NCBI RefSeq assembly: GCF_000582685.1
Contig: NZ_KK073768.1
Span: 5,105,093-5,169,092 of the forward strand
DNA length: 64,000 nt
Direction: 5' to 3'
Source: [Scytonema hofmanni] UTEX 2349
GTDB taxonomy: Bacteria > Cyanobacteriota > Cyanobacteriia > Cyanobacteriales > Nostocaceae
A model generated the notes under the pieces. That model was given only the letters and a program-made list of their open reading frames with translations. It did no database searches and was not told the origin of the DNA. Of this stretch, positions 8,129 to 15,870 are shown piece by piece. How positions within the stretch are numbered: position 1 is the stretch's first letter; each line of letters begins with the position of its first letter. The position numbers and the translations under genes are program-made.

Positions 8129-9094
8129 TTACTTAACGCTTTTGGTGACTACCTCACGCACGCGATAGATTGGGCGTCCTTGGGATTCGTGATAAGTACG
8201 CATTAGCAACTCTGCCAAAAGACCAAAGCAAAAAAGCTGTACCCCGGTTAAGAATAAGAGAACCGCTAAAACTAGCAAAGGGCGATCGCCTATATCTTCA
8301 TGAAAACCTAATTTGACAAAAGTCAAATAAATACCGATCGCTCCACCCGCAAGCATGGAAATCAAGCCCCACAACCCGAAAACGTGCATCGGACGAGTGA
8401 GGAACTTTTTCATAAACAAAATAGTTAGCAAATCCATCAACACCCGGAAAGTACGGGATAATCCATACTTACTCTGACCAAAGCGACGGGCGTGATGACG
8501 TACCGGAATTTCGGTAATTCTTGCTCCTTCAATATACGCTAAAGCTGGTAAAAATCGGTGCAGCTCGCCATAAAGATTCATATCTGCGACCAATTCGGCA
8601 CGATAAGCCTTCAACGAACAACCATAATCATGAATATTCACGCTAGTAGTTCGTCTAATTAACCAGTTGGCAATTTTGGAAGGAAGTAACCGCTTCAAAG
8701 CACCATCTTGACGGTTTTTCCGCCAACCGCTGACCAAATCGTAACCTTCTTCCAACTTTGCCAGCAGCAACGGTATATCTACTGGGTCATTTTGCAAATC
8801 AGCATCTAAAGTGACAATTGCTTTACCTAAAGCATGATTAAATCCGGCTGACATTGCTGCCGTTTGACCGTAATTGCGTCGCAAAATAACTGCTTTTAAA
8901 TCGCTGCGTGTTTGCGCTTCTTTTCTGAGAAACTCCGCACTTCCATCAGTAGAACCGTCATCTACACAAATTATTTCATAATTTAACTCACTTGCAATTA
9001 AAGTTGAAGCGATCGCCTCCAGCAAATGCGGTATACTTTCAACTTCGTTATATATCGGCACCACAACCGAAACATCAGGAACAACCGCTGACAT
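8129..9094 (-). CDS. Family 2 glycosyltransferase, polyprenyl-phosphate sugar transferase type
   Basis: A GT2 protein of about 321 residues. It has the GT-A entry SVVVPIYNEVESIP, ICVDDGSTDGS, the metal-binding VTLDADLQNDP, and ISGWRKNRQDG-like and RFLPALAYIEGARITEIPVRHHARRFGQSKYG segments, then two C-terminal hydrophobic helices. This is the layout of dolichyl/undecaprenyl-phosphate mannosyl- or glucosyltransferases such as DPM1 and GtrB. It would load a sugar onto a membrane lipid for glycan assembly. ATG 9094 (MSAVVPDVS) is preferred; an upstream in-frame ATG at 9142 is possible. Confidence 0.87.
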   Translation of the reverse strand: MSAVVPDVSVVVPIYNEVESIPHLLEAIASTLIASELNYEIICVDDGSTDGSAEFLRKEAQTRSDLKAVILRRNYGQTAAMSAGFNHALGKAIVTLDADLQNDPVDIPLLLAKLEEGYDLVSGWRKNRQDGALKRLLPSKIANWLIRRTTSVNIHDYGCSLKAYRAELVADMNLYGELHRFLPALAYIEGARITEIPVRHHARRFGQSKYGLSRTFRVLMDLLTILFMKKFLTRPMHVFGLWGLISMLAGGAIGIYLTFVKLGFHEDIGDRPLLVLAVLLFLTGVQLFCFGLLAELLMRTYHESQGRPIYRVREVVTKSVK

Positions 9095-9156
9095 TGCCCC
9101 ATTTTGTTCAGTTATGCTTTGCGAAATCAACCCACCCCTCATATTCCTTAGCGTCC

Positions 9157-9858
9157 TTAGCGTCTTTGCGGTTCGTAACTCTTCACAACCCTGCCAGCAC
9201 CTCGCAGCTGCTGATAATATGACTGACTAACTGCATCTCCCTGTTCCGTCAAACAGTCAATTGCAATACCATTTCGTCCCTTATCTTTGCCGGAACTGTG
9301 GATGTAATAACCATCTGCCAAATAAAGTCCGACATGAGTTGCTTTTTGGGGAGTGCCAAAAAATACCAAATCCCCAGCCTCTAGTTCTGCTGTACTAATT
9401 GGCTGAGTGAATTCTTCTTGCTGATAAGCGTCTCTAGGTATCCAAACACCAACTGAAGCAAACGCTGCTTGCATCAACCCTGAACAATCGTAGTTTGGTG
9501 CTACAGTACCACCCCAGAGGTAATAATTTGCTTGTTGCATCGCTTTTTGGGTAAAAACAATTACCTCAGCTAGCAGTTTTTTTATTTGAGATTGAGAAAA
9601 AGCAGTAGCTTCATAAGGTACAGTAGCAGATTGTAATAAACTCAAATCTGTCGGCGATACCCATCCTGGATAATCATCCTCACACAAACAGACCTGTAAA
9701 GACGCGATTAATCGCGTCTCTACATCATTATCATTTGATGTTATCCGCAAATGTCGCCCTACTGCGGCTTGAGTTGCCAAGCGCGTACATTCAGGAGAAT
9801 CATATAAGTTTAGGTCAGCAAGACACTGATACTCGTCAGATTTTAGATTAAAGGGCAT
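9157..9858 (-). CDS. NlpC/P60 family peptidoglycan endopeptidase with SH3b-like N-terminus
   Basis: A C40-type cysteine peptidase of 233 residues. The N-terminal part (about 1-75) resembles the SH3b targeting domain of cyanobacterial gamma-D-glutamyl-L-diamino acid endopeptidases. The catalytic domain has NYDCSGLMQAAF (Cys nucleophile), ATHVGLYL and YYIHSSG (His residues). It would cleave stem peptides or turnover fragments. Residues 46-55 are encoded by a GTAGAGACG-type hairpin repeat inserted in frame. ATG 9858 (MPFNLKSDEY) fits the domain start; it leaves only 9 bp to the divergent neighbour. Confidence 0.88.
   Translation of the reverse strand: MPFNLKSDEYQCLADLNLYDSPECTRLATQAAVGRHLRITSNDNDVETRLIASLQVCLCEDDYPGWVSPTDLSLLQSATVPYEATAFSQSQIKKLLAEVIVFTQKAMQQANYYLWGGTVAPNYDCSGLMQAAFASVGVWIPRDAYQQEEFTQPISTAELEAGDLVFFGTPQKATHVGLYLADGYYIHSSGKDKGRNGIAIDCLTEQGDAVSQSYYQQLRGAGRVVKSYEPQRR
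9696..9723. repeat. Hairpin repeat inserted in frame in the NlpC/P60 gene
   Basis: GTAAAGACGCGATTAATCGC plus GTCTCTAC forms a 28-bp palindrome nearly identical to the intergenic copy at 44619-44646. Here it lies within codons 46-55 of the NlpC/P60 gene and keeps the frame open. Confidence 0.8.
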
Positions 9859-9867
9859 TCTGCAACA

Positions 9868-10809
9868 ATGATTTTTTTTAATCAAGACGAACAACTAGAA
9901 AATCTCGGCTTAGGCATTTTAGAGGCAACTTGGGCACAATTTCCCACTTTAGCCCGTAACCAAATTGCCCTAACTTGGATTGTCTACGATCCGCCGGTAC
10001 TAGTAAATACTGGTGGTGCTTTAACTCCCAATGCTTTTTGGAACCATTCGCTACGTGGTTTTACTTATCGCGGTGTTGAACGAATTTATCCTGCAAGTGT
10101 AGTCAAGCTGTTTTACATGGTAGCGGTAAACGAATGGCTGGAAAAGCAGATGCTTCAGACTTCCAAGGAATTGGAAAGAGCCATGCGGGATATGATTATT
10201 GATTCTAGCAATGATGGTACCAGCTTAGTTATAGATATGCTGAGTGGAACCACTTCGGGTCCAGAATTATCGGCAGGACCTTTTGAAACTTGGAGGCATC
10301 AACGCAATATCGTTAACCGCTATCTCAAGTCTTTGGGATGGGAAGAATTAGACACAATTAACGTTTGTCAAAAAACCTGGGGTGATGGTCCTTATGGACG
10401 GGAACGGGCATTTTATGGAGAAATGCTAGAGAATCGCAACATGTTAACAACAAACGCCACTGCTAAATTATTGCATAGTATCGTTGGTGGGGTGGCAGTG
10501 TCTAGTGGGCGATCGCAAGCAATGATGGCTTTACTCAAACGCAGTCTCAACAAAGAAGATTTACCAAAAGACATTGAAGAAGACCAAATTACAGGCTTTT
10601 TAGGTGGTGGACTTCCCGAAAACGCGCAAATTTGGTCAAAAGCTGGTTGGACAAGTCAAGTTCGTCATGATGCAGCTTACATTGAGTTACCAGATTTGCG
10701 TCCCTATCTTTTAGTAGTATTTACAGAAGGCAAAGCACACGCAAAAAGCCGGGAAATTTTGCCTTTTGTTTCTCAACAATTTGCAGAAGCTATTAGCAAT
10801 TTAGGATAA
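9868..10809 (+). CDS. Class A beta-lactamase-like serine hydrolase
   Basis: A 313-residue protein of the penicillin-recognising serine hydrolase fold. Motif 1 SxxK is in YPASVVKLFYM (about residue 75), motif 2 is DSSNDGTS (SxN-like), and motif 3 is KAGWTS in place of KTG. No obvious signal peptide is seen, so the product may be cytoplasmic or the true start may differ. It may act on peptidoglycan peptides rather than on beta-lactam drugs; its divergent neighbour is also a peptidoglycan enzyme. The start ATG 9868 has no clear ribosome site, and its promoter would have to lie inside the neighbouring gene. Confidence 0.8.
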   Translation: MIFFNQDEQLENLGLGILEATWAQFPTLARNQIALTWIVYDPPVLVNTGGALTPNAFWNHSLRGFTYRGVERIYPASVVKLFYMVAVNEWLEKQMLQTSKELERAMRDMIIDSSNDGTSLVIDMLSGTTSGPELSAGPFETWRHQRNIVNRYLKSLGWEELDTINVCQKTWGDGPYGRERAFYGEMLENRNMLTTNATAKLLHSIVGGVAVSSGRSQAMMALLKRSLNKEDLPKDIEEDQITGFLGGGLPENAQIWSKAGWTSQVRHDAAYIELPDLRPYLLVVFTEGKAHAKSREILPFVSQQFAEAISNLG

Positions 10810-10811
10810 CC

Positions 10812-10848
10812 TAGTAGGGGCGCTCTTCTCGCCGCCCCTACTAAAAAG
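10812..10848 (+). terminator. Terminator-like hairpin after the beta-lactamase-like gene
   Basis: TAGTAGGGGCG pairs with CGCCCCTACTA and is followed by AAAAAGTTT, a few bases after the stop codon at 10809. The U-tract is poor, so this may equally be a palindromic repeat. Confidence 0.45.
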
Positions 10849-11000
10849 TTTATTCCGTACCCCAAGCACGATGGCACAGAGCGCCGGTAATCTTGCGATC
10901 GCACAAGTCCGAAATCGCCTAATGCACTGCTGTAGTAATTATCAGAGAAGCAACTAGAACAAACTTATATAACTAAACCACGGGGACATACCCCAACTCG

Positions 11001-11026
11001 AACCCAGTCATGATGGCTGGGTTTTT
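11001..11026 (+). terminator. Strong rho-independent terminator without an upstream ORF
   Basis: AACCCAG and CTGGGTT enclose CAT-G-ATG and are followed by TTTT. The preceding 150 bp (10850-11000) have no ORF but hold a second stem, GGGG-ACATA-CCCC. This could be the 3' end of a small RNA read rightward. Confidence 0.5.
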
Positions 11027-11256
11027 GAGTTTTGATGGTAGCGTTGTGCTTCTTGCTTGACTGCGGTTAGAAGCGACGCAATGCTTAACTGAAAACGACG
11101 TAGACGTGTAGCAGCTTTTGTCTTATATCAATAATCTTCTTTCAGCCATAGTACCCAAGCATCTCCTGTTTTGCAACATAATTCCAGTGTTTAAGCTGCA
11201 AAGGTCAATTTGAGCTTTTGATTTTCCTTAAGCTCAACATTCTGAATCTTTGCTTT

Positions 11257-11628
11257 ATGTTATCAACTCATGAGGAATGCCTGCTCTTCCTGGAAAAGAT
11301 TCGTTGGGACGAGAAACCAACATGCCCTTACTGTCAATCAACAAATGCTGCGGCTCTTAGGAAAGAACGGCGGTATCACTGCAATACTTGCTTTACATCA
11401 TTTAGCGTTACGGTTGGTACACTTTTTCACCAAACTCATGTAGATTTATATAAGTGGTTTCAGGCAATCCGGCTGGTGCTAAACCAATCAAGAAGGATTA
11501 GTGTACGTCAGCTTGCCAAGGAGATTGGAGTTAATAAAAACACAGCATCGTATATGATTGCTCGTATCCAGAAAGCTATAAATGATGAGCCAGAATTGCT
11601 ACATAAGATTATGAATGCACTAGATTGA
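11257..11628 (+). CDS. Solo IS1595-type zinc-ribbon and HTH protein (no transposase catalytic domain)
   Basis: A protein of 123 residues from ATG 11257. Residues 10-60 form the IS1595-family zinc ribbon (CPYCQ...CNTCF). A helix-turn-helix follows (RRISVRQLAKEIGVNKNTASYMIARIQKAI). The sequence then stops before the DDE nuclease domain of ISXO2-like transposases, and no remnant of that domain or of element ends was seen downstream. It is either a truncated transposase or a DNA-binding domain taken over as a regulator. The next gene, a membrane protein, starts 50 bp later in the same direction. Confidence 0.75.
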   Translation: MLSTHEECLLFLEKIRWDEKPTCPYCQSTNAAALRKERRYHCNTCFTSFSVTVGTLFHQTHVDLYKWFQAIRLVLNQSRRISVRQLAKEIGVNKNTASYMIARIQKAINDEPELLHKIMNALD

Positions 11629-11678
11629 TACAAAGTCAAGAATTAGTAGTAACTCGAATACTTTAAATATTTTCGGAT

Positions 11679-12479
11679 GTGTCATCTATGATTATTTCAA
11701 GAATTATCAGAAAAACAGACAAAAACTGGGCTATTTTTACAGCATTATTTCTCATTTTGACTGCTTTGCTAATAGCTCGTTTAATACCTCCTCAAGGAAA
11801 CGAATTATTTGTTAGTGCTTTTTTTGTATTATTTTCCTGGGATATGGTCAATGCAATGGTTGGAGGAGCAATTGACCAAGCAGTTGAATCAGCCGAGAAG
11901 CGAATTACTGAGAAATGGAAAGCCAACACCCAAGAAGAATATCTTAAGAAACAAAATTTAGAATTTCAAGCATGGGTTACAAGCAACAATGTAAGAAGAA
12001 GTTATTCACTTTTACAAAATGATAGCGATCTTGAAATAACCAAAAAAAATGCACTTATTCGTGAAGACATTGTAAATGTATTTACCAAAAAGGAGCATCA
12101 GCTAACACTAAAAGCAATTTCTTTGAAAGCTTGTATGGATGTTTTAAACAAAAAAAACTTAACTGATGAACAAAAGAAGCAAGATTCTGAACTAACAATC
12201 TTTAGAAAAGATATTTATATATACCTACAAGCTTGGTTAATGATTAGTATTAAATATGATAGAGAAATGGAGTCTGAATTAATTAAGCAAAGCCATCCTA
12301 GCGAAGAAGACCCAAAAAAACAAGATTATTTAAATGCTCTCAAATTAATCAAAGATAACCTACTAACAGAAGATTCAAAACTTGCCTCTTCTTTTCAAGA
12401 AAAATATAAACACGAGGCTATAACAATTATTAAATCCTACCTTAATAAACTTATTGAAAGAATAAAAAAAGAACCATGA
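11679..12479 (+). CDS. Hypothetical membrane-anchored protein
   Basis: I do not recognise this 266-residue protein. Residues 15-60 contain two hydrophobic segments (WAIFTALFLILTALLIARLI and LFVSAFFVLFSWDMVNAMVGGAI). A highly charged, probably helical cytoplasmic part rich in Lys and Glu follows. Base composition is A/T-rich compared with the neighbours, which suggests transfer. It starts with GTG 11679 or ATG 11688, about 50 bp after the zinc-ribbon gene, and converges with the next gene. Confidence 0.6.
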   Translation: MSSMIISRIIRKTDKNWAIFTALFLILTALLIARLIPPQGNELFVSAFFVLFSWDMVNAMVGGAIDQAVESAEKRITEKWKANTQEEYLKKQNLEFQAWVTSNNVRRSYSLLQNDSDLEITKKNALIREDIVNVFTKKEHQLTLKAISLKACMDVLNKKNLTDEQKKQDSELTIFRKDIYIYLQAWLMISIKYDREMESELIKQSHPSEEDPKKQDYLNALKLIKDNLLTEDSKLASSFQEKYKHEAITIIKSYLNKLIERIKKEP

Positions 12480-12513
12480 TGGTTCTACTTGCAAACAAAA
12501 AATTAACAGAATT

Positions 12514-12840
12514 TTATAATTTGCGTACTTGCTCTAATTCTTCGTCTGTTATGGGCATTTCTGCCTCTTTTAATTTGGCAACAAGTTCTTGATATTTAAG
12601 TTCGCTGGATACTTGATCAAAATCTTTTGTATTCAAGCTTTCTGAAATATTGTTCTTAGCTTGTGCAATCTTATTTTTCGTAACTAAGTTTTTAGATGGA
12701 GTTCCAGGTATAGCTTTTTCAATTGCGCCTAAAATTACAACTGCTTGCCTTAGTATTAGCTTAAATCCAGACCATTCCTCAGAACTAGCCATTGATTGCT
12801 TTTCCCAGTAAAAGTGTGCAATTGAAATCATATTTGGCAT
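12514..12840 (-). CDS. Hypothetical protein
   Basis: I do not recognise this 108-residue ORF. It is mostly helical and polar with no signal peptide; residues 27-46 form an amphipathic or weakly hydrophobic helix (LILRQAVVILGAIEKAIPG). The tail ITDEELEQVRKL is acidic. It lies tail-to-tail with the membrane protein, 34 bp apart, in the same A/T-rich accessory patch. It is probably a real gene, but nothing indicates its role. Confidence 0.45.
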   Translation of the reverse strand: MPNMISIAHFYWEKQSMASSEEWSGFKLILRQAVVILGAIEKAIPGTPSKNLVTKNKIAQAKNNISESLNTKDFDQVSSELKYQELVAKLKEAEMPITDEELEQVRKL

Positions 12841-12923
12841 TTATTAGAATGTCTATACCTTAATCTGGGACAGATGTATAAGCTGGGTGAACGACACAGA
12901 CAACGTGGGGGTTGTGGATTTAG

Positions 12924-13094
12924 GAAACAGCGGACGATACTGTGCATTCTGCAAAAGACTATATGATTTATCCTAAAGAGATAGGAAAAGAACCATATGG
13001 TTTTGTTCTGCCTGCTGATGATTCTAAATGGATAAAAAGGGAAAAAGAACTAATTCTTAAACTAAAAAACTGGCGTTGCACAAAGAGGGGATGA
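12924..13094 (+). pseudogene. Fragment resembling the C-terminus of a periplasmic substrate-binding protein
   Basis: The open frame reads SAKDYMIYPKEIGKEPYGF followed by VLPADDSKWIKREK and a stop at 13094, with a stop immediately upstream at 12921. The pattern EPYGFVLPADDSKW resembles the last strand and helix of amino-acid-binding (SBP_bac_3) proteins. No start codon or body is present. I treat it as a relic; the match is from memory only. The rest of 12841-13248 is non-coding and includes a CTTGGCG/CGCCAAG inverted repeat near 13105-13155. Confidence 0.3.
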
Positions 13095-13248
13095 AGTGCG
13101 AACCGCCTTGGCGCTAGCCTCTCCCTTCGGGAGAAGACGCCAAGAGCGCCAAGAAGGAAGTTTTCTAGTAAGCAAAGAAAATAAAATCATCCCGCAAATA
13201 TGCAACGCCAAAAAGTTTATATATCAAATGCGATCGCCGAAAGTGAAG

Positions 13249-14040
13249 CTAGAGATTCATTGCGATCGCTTCTACATCTTCTACAGAAAGGGACAAAGCA
13301 TCAGCCACTTGTTCTCGGTTTAATCCCATACTAAGTAATCGAGGTACTGCTTGTTGTAGACGTTGTTGTGCAGCTTCGGCTTGTTGTTGTGCAGCTTCGG
13401 CTTGTTGTTGTGCAGCTTCGGCTTGTTGTTGTGCAGCTTCGGCTTGTTGTTGTGCGGCTTGCGATCGCGTCATTAATTCTCCAAATGTCATAAAAGGCTG
13501 ACCATCTGGGTATGAAAGTTGCCAGTGTTCACCGGTAACATCAAAATTAATTTGCAACCGTGGACTCACCCATTTTTGACCAAAATCTATCCAGTCTAAA
13601 CTATACTCACCCCGTAACCAAACTTGTAGTTGATTATTTGCTGGGTTATATATATAGTATTCCTCGACACCGTATTGACTGTAGAATAGCAACTTACGAT
13701 CCATTTCTACTGATGTGTTGACTGGGGAGAGAATTTCAAATACTACTTGAGGCGGTTGATTTCCTTCTTCCCACTGCTTATAAGAAGATCGACGACCTTT
13801 AGGACGATTAAGGGCAACCATCACATCGGGTGCATATTTAATCTTGTTGTTGCCTTCGATGGGATACCAGAACAAATCACCAGCGATGAAAACATTTGGA
13901 TCATCTGCAAAGAGAATATCTAAATTACCTTTGATCAGGACGATAATTTCAAAGTGTTCTGTATTATTTGCCATCGGCTGACCATCAGATTCAGGATATA
14001 AAATCTCCGAAGGTGCAGAAGATTCAATTTGGGAAACCAT
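13249..14040 (-). CDS. Uma2 (DUF820) family endonuclease-like protein
   Basis: A protein of about 263 residues of the Uma2/DUF820 family, a PD-(D/E)XK-fold group very abundant in cyanobacteria. Residues 40-190 form the fold: APDVMVAL (Asp), VVFEILSP (Glu), RKLLFYSQYGVEEYYIYNP. The C-terminal part is a coiled coil made of five AAQQQAE heptads, encoded by 21-bp DNA repeats, then a short HTH-like end (LNREQVADALSLSVEDVEAIA). The substrate and biological role are unknown. ATG 14040 (MVSQIESS) is preferred. Confidence 0.85.
   Translation of the reverse strand: MVSQIESSAPSEILYPESDGQPMANNTEHFEIIVLIKGNLDILFADDPNVFIAGDLFWYPIEGNNKIKYAPDVMVALNRPKGRRSSYKQWEEGNQPPQVVFEILSPVNTSVEMDRKLLFYSQYGVEEYYIYNPANNQLQVWLRGEYSLDWIDFGQKWVSPRLQINFDVTGEHWQLSYPDGQPFMTFGELMTRSQAAQQQAEAAQQQAEAAQQQAEAAQQQAEAAQQRLQQAVPRLLSMGLNREQVADALSLSVEDVEAIAMNL
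13362..13460. repeat. 21-bp coding tandem repeat in the Uma2 gene
   Basis: At least four 21-bp units (core GTGCAGCTTCGGCTTGTTGTT) are almost identical at DNA level and encode the AAQQQAE heptads of the coiled coil. Near identity implies recent slippage, so copy number probably varies between strains. Confidence 0.85.
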
Positions 14041-14373
14041 CGCTGTTACCTCCACTCGTATATCTATTTTAGGCGATACCTAATCAACAGCGATCGCGTC
14101 CTCAATTTTTTACCGACGTCTATTGCGTCATTGTCTGTTCAAAAGCATTGTAAAGTACTGTGTTACATAGGTAAGTTTAATTTAAACGCAAAGGTACGCT
14201 AAGGGAAGCGCAAAGGTGAATCAGTCGGCGGAGTCGGTTTCCGTCCCGTCGAACTGATGTTAGCGACGCAGGAGCGTCACCCGAAGGGTACGCAGAGTCT
14301 TCCTTCAGATTTTCGTTGTATTTAATAACGTAATTTATAACAAAAACTCTGCGTTTAACTACGATTAGCACCT
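14041..14373. other. Intergenic region with interspersed repeats
   Basis: No convincing gene. The region holds HIP1-like GCGATCGC at about 14090 and, at 14180-14300, a mosaic of short repeats of the GCAAAGGTACGC and GACGCAGGAGCGTC kind seen dispersed in cyanobacterial genomes. The only open frames pass through these repeats. Confidence 0.5.
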
Positions 14374-15678
14374 TTACATCCTATTTAATCTCGGAAAAAC
14401 AAAAGTTGTCACCCAAAATGTAAATATCGGCAAACAAATCAAATGAATTAATAAAACCGATGTTGCTACCCCGATAACTTGCCCTTGAACTCCTATGAGT
14501 AACGCAGCAGCAAATATGCCAGTAAATATAATATTCCACCGCAAATCTAAATTAGGTTTGCCAATAGCTACTAACAACTGAGATGCTGCATCTGCAAAAG
14601 GTCGAGAAATTGCCGATAAACAAATCATGATCAAAACTGGAATTGCAGGAACCCACTTTTGACCAAAAACAATTGGCACATAAAAAGGAGCCAAGCTAGC
14701 TTGTAATAGAACAAAGGGAATAATAATATAGCTAATAGTTTTTAGGCTGTTAAAGTAGCGCTTTTTAAACTCAAACCAATCGGAACGCGCTGCACATAAA
14801 TGAGGTAAAATTGCTGAACTAACGGCGTTGATAATACTTAAGCTAATGCCTAAACCAGCATTAAAGCCAAAGAAGTATATACCCAGTTCTTTAATGCCGA
14901 TGAAGCGCCCAACTATGAGATAATCTAAGTTATTTCTGAGAGTTTTGAGTAAACCAACACCGAGCAAGTTTTTACCAAAACTGAAAATTTCTCCCCAGTG
15001 CTTGGTGGTGAATTTAGAGTGCGATCGCCAATCGTGAAAATAATAGTATATGATTAGCTCTAGCGGCGCGACTAAAAAGGCTGGCAGCACAAAAGACCAC
15101 ACACCCATCCCCGCAACCGCTAATATAGCAGAAAATATACTCGCAAACGAGTTTTGCAAACTGTCAGTCACAGCGATAATTTTTAAGCGATTTTCTCTTT
15201 GAATTAAAGTCTTTTGAATAGCCGAGATGGGCCAAATTAAATAAACAAGTCCTGATACAATAATTGGCAAAAGAATCTGATTATTTTTATAAAACCAAGA
15301 AATAGGAAAAGCGGCAATACTCTGGATGAAAAATAAACTGACAAAAATCATCCAGTTTAACCAGTATGCAGAATTACATAAAACCTCTAATTCTTTTTCT
15401 TCAGCCTGAATAATTTTTGCCCCAATACCGACATTGGTAAAGGTCAAAGTAAACTCGCGAACTGTCATCACAATTGCTCCTAAACCGTAGTCGTAAGGTG
15501 TCAAAAAACGAGCGATGATGACTACCAATCCTAAACGCAAGACTCTGTAGACAATTTCTGTTATACCTAACCAACTAAGATTGCGAAGAAACTGGCTAGA
15601 TAATTTTTCTTGGAATCGATTAATTAATGAGTCAAGAAAATTCGGTTTCTGTAGATGCCGCTTATTAATAAATGTCAT
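14374..15678 (-). CDS. Oligosaccharide flippase (Wzx-like, MOP superfamily)
   Basis: A 434-residue membrane protein with about 12 hydrophobic segments. The opening WLGITEIVYRVLRLGLVVIIARFLTPYDYGLGAIVMTVREF is the usual start of the polysaccharide_synt flippase fold. It would move undecaprenyl-pyrophosphate-linked repeat units across the cytoplasmic membrane. It lies at the left edge of the polysaccharide locus, next to the Wzc-like kinase and in the same orientation, separated from it by a MITE-like repeat. Confidence 0.88.
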   Translation of the reverse strand: MTFINKRHLQKPNFLDSLINRFQEKLSSQFLRNLSWLGITEIVYRVLRLGLVVIIARFLTPYDYGLGAIVMTVREFTLTFTNVGIGAKIIQAEEKELEVLCNSAYWLNWMIFVSLFFIQSIAAFPISWFYKNNQILLPIIVSGLVYLIWPISAIQKTLIQRENRLKIIAVTDSLQNSFASIFSAILAVAGMGVWSFVLPAFLVAPLELIIYYYFHDWRSHSKFTTKHWGEIFSFGKNLLGVGLLKTLRNNLDYLIVGRFIGIKELGIYFFGFNAGLGISLSIINAVSSAILPHLCAARSDWFEFKKRYFNSLKTISYIIIPFVLLQASLAPFYVPIVFGQKWVPAIPVLIMICLSAISRPFADAASQLLVAIGKPNLDLRWNIIFTGIFAAALLIGVQGQVIGVATSVLLIHLICLPIFTFWVTTFVFPRLNRM

Positions 15679-15714
15679 ATTCTAATATATGAAGGCAGAG
15701 GGTATTATTATTTC

Positions 15715-15738
15715 GTAGTGAGCGCTAAAGCGCTCAAG
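15715..15738. repeat. Half copy of the GTAGT double-hairpin repeat
   Basis: GTAGTGAGCGCTAAAGCGCT matches the first hairpin of the 5772-5818 repeat; the second hairpin is missing, replaced by the MITE-like element 11 bp on. Confidence 0.6.
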
Positions 15739-15748
15739 CAATAACTTT

Positions 15749-15839
15749 AGGACTTACGCACTCGTTACCAAAAAACAAGACTTTGAGATTGCTTCCTCGC
15801 GTCGCAATGACGGAAATACGTAGTACGTGCGTAAGTCCT
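15749..15839. repeat. MITE-like element with perfect 13-bp terminal inverted repeats
   Basis: AGGACTTACGCAC (15749-15761) and GTGCGTAAGTCCT (15827-15839) are exact inverse complements bounding a 91-bp non-coding element. It lies between the flippase and kinase genes. Confidence 0.85.
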
Positions 15840-15870
15840 CAACTTTTAAGGGCTGAAGCTTTTACTACAA

